From contig JANXYM010000043.1 in the NCBI GenBank assembly GCA_025350045.1, positions 28,894 through 92,893 of the forward strand: a stretch of DNA of 64,000 nucleotides, in the 5' to 3' direction. The translations under genes and the position numbers were made by a program. Shown here piece after piece: positions 57,317 to 64,000 of this stretch (position 1 is its first letter; the number at the start of each line of letters is the position of its first letter). Source of the stretch: Methanomicrobiales archaeon (GTDB lineage: Archaea > Halobacteriota > Methanomicrobia > Methanomicrobiales > Methanospirillaceae). The notes beneath the pieces were generated by a model. The model ran no database searches, had not been told where the DNA came from, and saw only the letters and a program-made list of their open reading frames with translations.

Positions 57317-57479
57317 GAAAGATGTCTTCTGAAAATATTATAGCCCTGAAGTGCCTGGATGAGACCAATAGGGAAGGGAAAAACACAAAACCGGGTTTCA
57401 TGGTTCAGGAGTGGACTAAAAGGGTTCATGCCAGTTTCTCCAGAGCAAAATTTAAAAAATGAAAAATAGTTCGCAGGGA

Positions 57480-58202
57480 TCAGGAGCGTCCCTTACGGAC
57501 AGATAGTATTCCTGCAATACCCAGCCCTAAAAAGATGAGAGGGAGCGGCAGGGGGGATTTTGTAGGTACCGGTGTCGGCACTGCAGTTGGGATGGCAGTG
57601 GGCGCCGGGTTGAGGGTAGCATAGAGCGGGACACTCTGTCCCGGGGCAGGGACACTGGTTACGGCTGCAGTATACGGCAGGTAGCCATTCATCGATACGG
57701 TGTACGTCTGGTAGGGAGTACCGGTTGTATAGACCGGGACGGTCAATGTCCCCTGGGTGATCGTACCAACAACCTGGTTGTCGAATGAGACCGTTGCTCC
57801 GTTCACATTACAGTTGACCACGTACCATCCCTGGCCACCACCGATAACTGCGGGGGTCGGGGGAGCGGTGGGAGTGGCCAGATTTAACGTAGCATACACA
57901 TCAAAGGTCTCTCCCTTCCCCGGCATTGCCGGGATGGGGCCGGTATAAGGGGTATACCCGGTTTTACTGACCGTGAATGATTTTATCGGAGTACCGGTGC
58001 TGTAGACCGGGACGGTAAGAACGCCCCCGGATATCTCCCCTTCATACGTACCATCGAAATAGACCTGTGCGCCATTCACATTACAATGTACAGCAATCCA
58101 GCCCTGGTTTCCGCCAATCGGCTCAGCCGCAGATACCACGGAAAAGCAGGCAAGGGTAAGCACAACGGCAATGAATGCCAGATAAATACGGTTGATCTCC
58201 AT
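57480..58202 (-). CDS. Secreted tandem PEGA-like protein with C-terminal membrane anchor
   Basis: ORF 240 aa; signal peptide, two paralogous units (GGNQGWIAVHCNVNGAQVYFDGTYEGEISGGVLTVPVYSTGTP...; GGGQGWYVVNCNVNGATVSFDNQVVGTITQGTLTVPVYTTGTP...), PT-rich linker, PLPLPLIFLGLGIAGILSVRKGRS. Confidence 0.85.
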   Translation of the reverse strand: MEINRIYLAFIAVVLTLACFSVVSAAEPIGGNQGWIAVHCNVNGAQVYFDGTYEGEISGGVLTVPVYSTGTPIKSFTVSKTGYTPYTGPIPAMPGKGETFDVYATLNLATPTAPPTPAVIGGGQGWYVVNCNVNGATVSFDNQVVGTITQGTLTVPVYTTGTPYQTYTVSMNGYLPYTAAVTSVPAPGQSVPLYATLNPAPTAIPTAVPTPVPTKSPLPLPLIFLGLGIAGILSVRKGRS

Positions 58203-58446
58203 CAGAATTCCTCGTATACAGGATAATGGGAAAGAGGGTATAAAAAAGAATCTTTTTTACGTTAAAATCTGAGCCAGGTGTCGCCCGTATCCAGAAAGGA
58301 TAAAGAGGCAGAAGCATCCTTCAACTGTTAAAGGAAAACCTGATGATAACCAGATAGTTAACTATAATGATTGTTATCAAAACCGCACCGCCAGACCCAT
58401 GAATCCTGAAGATGGAGTTCCCTCTCCTTTATGAATCTGCCCTCTT

Positions 58447-59574
58447 ATGACCGAATCCCACGCTACCCTGTCACCCCTGCGATTCAATCTTGCCGAGCTG
58501 GCGGGTTCTCTTGGGGATTTTGGGACCATCATCCCTCTCATCCTTGCCGTGGCCCTGGTCTCGGATGTCAATGCCCGGTACATTCTCCTCTTCTTTGGGA
58601 TCTGGTTCATACTCACCGGCCTCTATTACCGGTTGCCAATCCCGCTCGAACCGATGAAGGCGGTCGCGGTGATGGTCATTGCGGGGTCCATTGGCAGCGG
58701 GGAGATCGCAGCTGCGGGTCTCATCCTCGGGATCATATTTCTCGTGCTTGGTTATGGCCGGTTCTTTGCGATCATTGAACAATGGGTACCGCAGAGCGTG
58801 GTGCGGGGAATCCAGCTCGGTCTTGCCCTGCTCCTGTTCCGGTCATCGCTGGGATTTGTGGTAAAGGATCCCACGTTCTTTCTCCTGGGCATCGCCATCA
58901 TCGCGGTTTTTTACCTCCTCGCAAGGTTCCGCTCCATTCCTGACCTGTCCACGATCGTGGTCATCGGCGTAGGCCTTCTCGCGGGAATTGCCCTGTATGG
59001 CCTTCCCCCCTTAAGCCAGATCCCGGCGCCGCAGCTGGTCATCCCCGTTCCCCGGGATTTCATCTCCGCCTTTTCAACGCTCGTGCTCCCCCAAGTGGTC
59101 CTCACCATCACCAATGCGATCCTTGCCACAACACTCCTGACAAAAGATCTCTTTGCCCATGAAGTGCCGCCAAAGAAGTTCTCAACCAGCATTGGTCTCA
59201 TGAACCTCTTCTCCGTCCCGTTTGGAGGTTTCCCCATGTGCCATGGTGCCGGGGGGTTGGCCGGGCAGTACCGCTATGGCGCACGGACCGGCGGGGCAAA
59301 TATCTATGCGGGCCTGATCTTTCTCATCCTCGCCCTCTTCTTCTCCTCCCCGCAGGTACTCTCCATCATCGCTGTTGGCGTGCTGGGGGCGCTCCTCGTC
59401 TTTGTCGGAATCGAAATGAGCCGGCACAGTCTCAAGACCGACTCTCTCCCGGTCACTGTGATCATCGGGATCCTCGCGCTGGCCAGTTCGATGACGATCG
59501 CGTTTATTATCGGGATGGTGATTGCGTACCTGGTCCCGGTGCTCGGGAAAAAGATGAGACCAGCTTGCGAATAA
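58447..59574 (+). CDS. Putative sulfate/molybdate transporter (MOT1 family)
   Basis: ORF 375 aa; NLAELAGSLGDFGTIIPLILAVALV, polytopic, LFSVPFGGFPMCHGAGGLAGQYRYGARTGGANIYAG. Confidence 0.9.
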   Translation: MTESHATLSPLRFNLAELAGSLGDFGTIIPLILAVALVSDVNARYILLFFGIWFILTGLYYRLPIPLEPMKAVAVMVIAGSIGSGEIAAAGLILGIIFLVLGYGRFFAIIEQWVPQSVVRGIQLGLALLLFRSSLGFVVKDPTFFLLGIAIIAVFYLLARFRSIPDLSTIVVIGVGLLAGIALYGLPPLSQIPAPQLVIPVPRDFISAFSTLVLPQVVLTITNAILATTLLTKDLFAHEVPPKKFSTSIGLMNLFSVPFGGFPMCHGAGGLAGQYRYGARTGGANIYAGLIFLILALFFSSPQVLSIIAVGVLGALLVFVGIEMSRHSLKTDSLPVTVIIGILALASSMTIAFIIGMVIAYLVPVLGKKMRPACE

Positions 59575-59869
59575 TCGAAGATATGCGGGTGAAAACCTTT
59601 TTCAAACAACCGTCAAACAGCAAGTACCCGGAGGTCTGAGCCAGCCTCACACACGGAAACTGCACTTTACGATTGCACACGATATTTTTAAGAGTTATTG
59701 CGGTTTTACCCGGGCCACGTCTGCATGACTTCAGGCATTCTTGGTACATCACACATAAGGATTGGAAGATTTTTTTGGAGATTTCTCCAGAACCAAAAGA
59801 ACAGATTCTTCTGACTTCTCATGATTATCGTTGAACAGACACAATTTTTTAATTAATCCAGACCTTGTA

Positions 59870-61621
59870 ATGGATGTGAGAAAAAAGAATAAAGTAAAAA
59901 CAGCCGGTCCACCCACTGAAAAGAACGGGGCCGATAATCCCCCGTGGGATAGTTTTCCAGGGAAAAGCACGGATGTGCCATGGGTTTTTTCAAATATCGT
60001 GGAATTCTGCATTGTTTTTTTCTGTGTCGCGTATTCACTGTTCTGCCTGGACGCATATTTTTTAAACGCCGTTCACCTGAAACTCTCCGTTCTGAACCTG
60101 TCATTCCTGCTTGTGCCGGAATTACTGCTACTGGGGGAAGTCACCTATAAAAAAATACAGGTATTCACGGACATCAAAACCGCGCTTTATAGTATTCTGG
60201 TCTTTCTCATCTCGTTCTTTATTTCCCTGAAAATCTCACCATCATTCCTGTCGAACAGCTGGAGTGCTGATTATCCCCACCATTATATTCTGATCGATTT
60301 TCTGTCGGTCCACGAACATTTGCCCCAGCTCACCTCCGGCCTTGGAGAGATGGTACAGTATCCTTTCGGACCTTCCCTCTTCACTTCAGTCGTCGCCAGG
60401 ATCCTGCCCATTTCACTTTTGAACGCTACCGGTGCTATCGCTGCCGTAATGTCAGCGCTGATTGCGGTGACCGTTTACCTGCTGGCACGGGAGTTTTTGA
60501 AAAGATTATCTCCCGAAAAGCACCTGGCAGACGCCGGGGGTCTGATCAGCGCGTTCATGGTTTTTTCAGTCCCTGCGTATTTTCTGGATCAATATTGCGG
60601 CAATTTTTATTATTCTATGATCTTTGGAGAACTGCTGGTTCTCGTTTCCCTGCTGGCACTCATGAAAATTGAAACGGGAGATACACCATGGATATTCATC
60701 TTCATCCTGGCAACCCTGGGGATCATCTTTACCTATACGCTGTATATCCTTATCCCGTTCTCTGCATTGCTTTTCTTTGCTCTTCTCAATCCGGAAAAAA
60801 TCCGCATTCTTGTGGACAGGGTTACCATCAGTTCAGGTTTGCTGGTAGTATTCCTCTTTTTGCTCTTCTCGTATGAGCGGATGGGAATAGGAACCCATAT
60901 CCTCCAGTATGAGGGGATCACCGTTGAACTGAATATAGTAAATTTTAATATCCTCTTTCTCGTTCTGGTTATTGCCGGTAGTATTATTGGCATGAAAATA
61001 ATTCCTTCTTATCTGAGAAGTTCCCTGTTTGTGTATTCTTTTTTCATAATAGCCGAGTTCTTTGCTTTTATTTTTTTAAACCAGTTCGGGCTGATTGCGG
61101 TATATTATGCAAATAAAAGTTTGTACCTGCTCATTCTGGTGCTATCTGTATCCGCCAGCATCCCGGTTATTTTTGCCGTCAGGTATATCCGGGAGGATCA
61201 GGTCCGTACTATTGCCACCTTCAGCATTATCGGCCTGATCGGTCTTTATTCAGTATTCTGTGCTCTGACCTTTCCGTTAAATACCGTCCCGGTGGTGACC
61301 AATGAGGATGTGATTTTTTCCCATAAGGCTGAAATCTATCTTCAGGAAAATGCAATCCCTGCTGATAATCTTTCAATTACTATGGGAGCACTCAAAAGCT
61401 ACTGGCTTGGATTACTGCTCCACATGGATAAAACTTATGCACAAAACAGATTTCTCGCCAAATCTACGGCTTTTAAGGATTGGCTGAAGAACCCGGATGC
61501 CCGCTATGTCGCGGGCGAGATGGTGAATAATTCCTATCCTGAATATTTTGATATGGACGGAGTCAGGCTGCAGATTGTTGTACGCGAGGGTCAGAAGGTC
61601 CTCATTAAAAAAGTGGCGTAA
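59870..61621 (+). CDS. Large polytopic membrane protein of unknown function (ORF track start at TTG 59831; ATG at 59870)
   Basis: ORF about 583 aa from ATG; about 10+ hydrophobic segments; ends ...MVNNSYPEYFDMDGVRLQIVVREGQKVLIKKVA. Layout resembles GT-C-like glycosyltransferases but no motif identified. Confidence 0.75.
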   Translation: MDVRKKNKVKTAGPPTEKNGADNPPWDSFPGKSTDVPWVFSNIVEFCIVFFCVAYSLFCLDAYFLNAVHLKLSVLNLSFLLVPELLLLGEVTYKKIQVFTDIKTALYSILVFLISFFISLKISPSFLSNSWSADYPHHYILIDFLSVHEHLPQLTSGLGEMVQYPFGPSLFTSVVARILPISLLNATGAIAAVMSALIAVTVYLLAREFLKRLSPEKHLADAGGLISAFMVFSVPAYFLDQYCGNFYYSMIFGELLVLVSLLALMKIETGDTPWIFIFILATLGIIFTYTLYILIPFSALLFFALLNPEKIRILVDRVTISSGLLVVFLFLLFSYERMGIGTHILQYEGITVELNIVNFNILFLVLVIAGSIIGMKIIPSYLRSSLFVYSFFIIAEFFAFIFLNQFGLIAVYYANKSLYLLILVLSVSASIPVIFAVRYIREDQVRTIATFSIIGLIGLYSVFCALTFPLNTVPVVTNEDVIFSHKAEIYLQENAIPADNLSITMGALKSYWLGLLLHMDKTYAQNRFLAKSTAFKDWLKNPDARYVAGEMVNNSYPEYFDMDGVRLQIVVREGQKVLIKKVA

Positions 61622-61696
61622 AAACGTATTAGTCACAGTTTTTTAGCAGAATCCCTGCTGGCAATGGGCGTATCCGCGGTATACTTGTATGGACCA

Positions 61697-61757
61697 GGTC
61701 GATGACGATTGCGTTTATTGTCGGGATGTGAGTGCGTACCTGGTTCTGGGGATCCGG
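61697..61757 (+). pseudogene. Decayed fragment of the 3' end of the MOT1 transporter gene (copy of about 59486-59550)
   Basis: TCGATGACGATtGCGTTTATTgTCGGGATG-TGAgTGCGTACCTGGT versus TCGATGACGATcGCGTTTATTaTCGGGATGgTGAtTGCGTACCTGGT; one-base deletion makes a stop. Confidence 0.8.
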
Positions 61758-61883
61758 ACACAGCTGGAAACGACAGGTGTATAAAACAAGAGGTTCGTTA
61801 TAATCTTGTTTCTCAACAAAAGTCCGTTTATGCCAGCTGTGATGCGAGATTGACTATCTGGAAAAAAAAGAGATTGGATTTGT

Positions 61884-62165
61884 TTAATGTTTACCAAAGG
61901 GGTTGAACACGTTCGGGGAATTATATCGCTACCGGTGTTAAGGTGCAGGGCATGCTTGGTCTTCTCTTCTGCAAAGGCAAGCTGCGGAAGTTCCCTATAG
62001 GTACCCGGGACATGACCGGACATACTCTCGAGTTCAACCTGTTGGGTGTGTATACAGTGCATTTGGGATCTTTGCAGGACAGAGTTCCAGGTACTGGCCG
62101 CAGCTCACACGGGTGTCTGCAATATGGGCGAATCGGATGAGGTTGAACATGAAGTCCGGGGGAAT
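61884..62165 (-). pseudogene. Decayed fragment of the 3' end of fdhB (copy of about 62777-63060)
   Basis: Strong nucleotide similarity over about 280 bp. Reverse translation HIADTRVSCGQYLELCPAKIPNAL.. / (frameshift) QQVELESMSGHVPGTYRELPQLAFAEEKTKHALHLNTGSDII.. versus intact HIADSCVNCGQCQELCPAEIPNALFMHAQQVELEKMFGHVPGVDMELPLLAFAEEKTERARLHNTGSDLI; two Cys lost. Confidence 0.9.
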
Positions 62166-62225
62166 AATGGCGATACGCGTGAAATTAAAAATCTGTATTA
62201 ATGAAAAGACGAAAAGTAAATGATC

Positions 62226-62396
62226 ATGGAAAAAAGAACAAAGTGTGAATACTGTGAGAAGGATGCGATCGGGTTACAGTCACTGGAGGGCGCTTTTGCC
62301 TATGTCTGCCAGGACCATGCTGACGGCCTCCTTCTCGCACTCAAGCCCGGTGAGAAAAAAGTGTACGGCGTTTGTGTTCTCGAACGGTACACCTGA
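62226..62396 (+). CDS. Small zinc-ribbon-like protein (56 aa), below ORF-track cutoff
   Basis: ATG 62226: MEKRTKCEYCEKDAIGLQSLEGAFAYVCQDHADGLLLALKPGEKKVYGVCVLERYT*; CxxC plus CxxH spacing. Confidence 0.6.
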   Translation: MEKRTKCEYCEKDAIGLQSLEGAFAYVCQDHADGLLLALKPGEKKVYGVCVLERYT

Positions 62397-62397
62397 T

Positions 62398-62517
62398 ACC
62401 TGTGTCGCCTTCGTCTGCCGGGACCATGCCGACAATCTCCTTCTCGCACTCAAACCCGGAGAAAAGCAGTCGTACGAGGAATGTTACTTCGAACGATTCG
62501 ATATAACCGATCACTAA
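62398..62517 (+). pseudogene. Partial tandem duplicate of the small zinc-ribbon-like gene, without its N-terminal CxxC
   Basis: DTCVAFVCRDHADNLLLALKPGEKQSYEECYFERFDITDH* parallels AFAYVCQDHADGLLLALKPGEKKVYGVCVLERYT of the preceding gene; different frame, no own start seen. Confidence 0.6.
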
Positions 62518-62773
62518 TTTTTTTTAACAATGATGGATGCAGCTTTCCCTGCCTTGAGATATGCTCATGTACTGACCCCGCTGTTTACTTTTTTCCTGAT
62601 GATCCGTGATACCAGCCCTCTTCAGGATACGTGATCATAACCCAAAGAAGCAGTACTGCAATAGAAAAAAAATTCCTGCACCCGTTCCCTTCATAAACAT
62701 CAGCCACAACGGATAACCTATCCGCTCACGACAGGGAGTAATTGTTGGTTAAGCGGTAAAAAAAAGTGTGGAA

Positions 62774-64000
62774 TTAATGTTTGCCTAAGGGGTTGAACAC
62801 GTTGAGGTAGATCAAGTCGCTGCCGGTGTTGTGGAGCCGGGCACGCTCGGTCTTCTCCTCGGCAAAGGCAAGGAGCGGGAGTTCCATGTCAACACCCGGC
62901 ACGTGGCCGAACATCTTCTCGAGTTCAACCTGCTGTGCATGCATGAAGAGCGCGTTTGGGATCTCTGCAGGACAGAGTTCCTGGCACTGGCCGCAGTTCA
63001 CACAGGAGTCTGCAATATGGGCGAACCGTATGAGGTGGAACATGAAGTTCGGGGGAAGTTCACCGGGCTTTACATAGGCCGGGTTCTTCGTTGTGCAATC
63101 CACACAATAGCAGATCGGGCAGGCTTCAATACACGAGTAACACTTGATGCAGCGGGAGGTCTCGCTCATGATCTTTTTGAGCCGGTCTTTGCCTTCGCCA
63201 AGTGCTTCAAAGTCGTGCTTGCGCCACTTGTCGCCAAGTTTGAGCATTGCGCCTTCTACTTTCCCGCGGATCTCAAGACCCTTGGGGTTTGCTGCTTCGG
63301 ATGCGAGGATGCCGTTCTTTACTGCGCCATTGATCAGATTTGCACCCTTCTCGGAGCAGACCTCAACAAAGGTTGCCTTTCCTGCCTTGTCGCCGATGAC
63401 ACCCCAGTTGCCGCAGGCAAGGTCTGCCTGGCGGGGGATCTTCATCTTGCAGCGGCGGCAGTTGCTGCGCCGGCCGTAACCTGCCTCTTCGAGTTCGTCA
63501 ACGGAGATACCCTTGTGTCCGCCTTCGTACTCGATGATGAACTGACCCTTGTCGATCTCTTCCTTGTGGACGATGTTCGGGTCTACGCCATACTTGTCGG
63601 CAATCATCTTTCGGGCGAGCACGGGGCTGACTGAGCCACCGCAGTTGACACCGATCATGACTACGTTGTCGAGGTTGATCTGCTTGCGCTTTGCAAGTTC
63701 ATAGAATGCCATTGCATCGCAGCCCTTGACAGTCACACCGAGCTTCATGGTCTCTGCACCCTCGAGATATTTCTTCACGAGTTTGGGCAGGAGGAGTGTA
63801 CCGCAGTGGAGTGAACCGGCTGTCTTGACTAATTCCTTGGGGTCCTTGATAAGGACCGGCACTGCATCGTAGAGGTCAGTTCCCTTGGTGATAACCAGGA
63901 CTGCATCAACGGCTTTTGACTCAAGTGCGAATTTCCAGAGTGCGGTGACTGCGCCACCGAGTTCTGCTTTCTCCTTGATAGCTGCGTCATTGGTCCATGC
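62774..64000 (-). CDS. fdhB: F420-dependent formate dehydrogenase/hydrogenase beta subunit, N-terminus beyond right window edge
   Basis: ORF track starts at an internal GTG (63862) but the frame is open to 64000 (AWTNDAAIKEKAELGGAVTALWKFALESKAVDAVLVITKGTDLYDAVPVLIKDPKE...). FrhB/FdhB-type domain; CIKCYSCIEACPICYC and CVNCGQCQELCP clusters. Confidence 0.93.
   Translation of the reverse strand, partial: AWTNDAAIKEKAELGGAVTALWKFALESKAVDAVLVITKGTDLYDAVPVLIKDPKELVKTAGSLHCGTLLLPKLVKKYLEGAETMKLGVTVKGCDAMAFYELAKRKQINLDNVVMIGVNCGGSVSPVLARKMIADKYGVDPNIVHKEEIDKGQFIIEYEGGHKGISVDELEEAGYGRRSNCRRCKMKIPRQADLACGNWGVIGDKAGKATFVEVCSEKGANLINGAVKNGILASEAANPKGLEIRGKVEGAMLKLGDKWRKHDFEALGEGKDRLKKIMSETSRCIKCYSCIEACPICYCVDCTTKNPAYVKPGELPPNFMFHLIRFAHIADSCVNCGQCQELCPAEIPNALFMHAQQVELEKMFGHVPGVDMELPLLAFAEEKTERARLHNTGSDLIYLNVFNPLGKH

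Noticed and set aside
1-64000. CRISPR array, transposase/integrase or rRNA genes
   Set aside because: No regularly spaced direct repeats, no DDE/tyrosine recombinase motifs in the ORFs, and no rRNA-like stretches were noticed by eye.

Overview
This 64 kb window is archaeal. Protein content (F420-dependent formate dehydrogenase beta subunit, YcaO/TfuA McrA-thioamidation pair, thermosome, sulfite-reductase-like protein) points to a hydrogenotrophic methanogen, probably Methanomicrobiales/Methanoregula-like; the genus is inference only. About 1-34.5 kb is a dense signal-transduction island: multi-PAS histidine kinases (three of about 1,700-1,900 aa), many receiver-PAS proteins without DNA-binding output domains, a periplasmic-binding-protein gene overlapping a HAMP-PAS kinase gene, and a degenerate KaiC/DUF835-like protein next to a PAS protein with a kinase-like tail lacking histidine and ATPase domain. 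From 34.6 to 64 kb it is mostly housekeeping: CDGSH protein, MBL hydrolase, ycaO-tfuA, lipoprotein, archaetidyl transferase, AK6-like kinase, hisC, argD, guaA subunit B, pyrG, TPR proteins, hisD, thermosome, Dsr-like protein, PEGA protein, MOT1 transporter, membrane protein, fdhB. Best second looks: (i) a translationally coupled GT2 / TPR-winged-helix / BrxD-like (DUF2791) ATPase cassette with no other BREX genes in view; (ii) the 28.2-8.7 kb minus-strand phosphorelay operon; (iii) decayed 3'-end copies of both the MOT1 transporter and fdhB lying between the intact genes; (iv) two dispersed GC-rich hairpin repeat families confined to intergenic gaps; (v) a frameshifted membrane-sensor-like gene. 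No rRNA, tRNA, CRISPR or transposase was found by eye. Two edge-truncated genes (left-edge PAS kinase, right-edge fdhB) are under-called in the ORF track.
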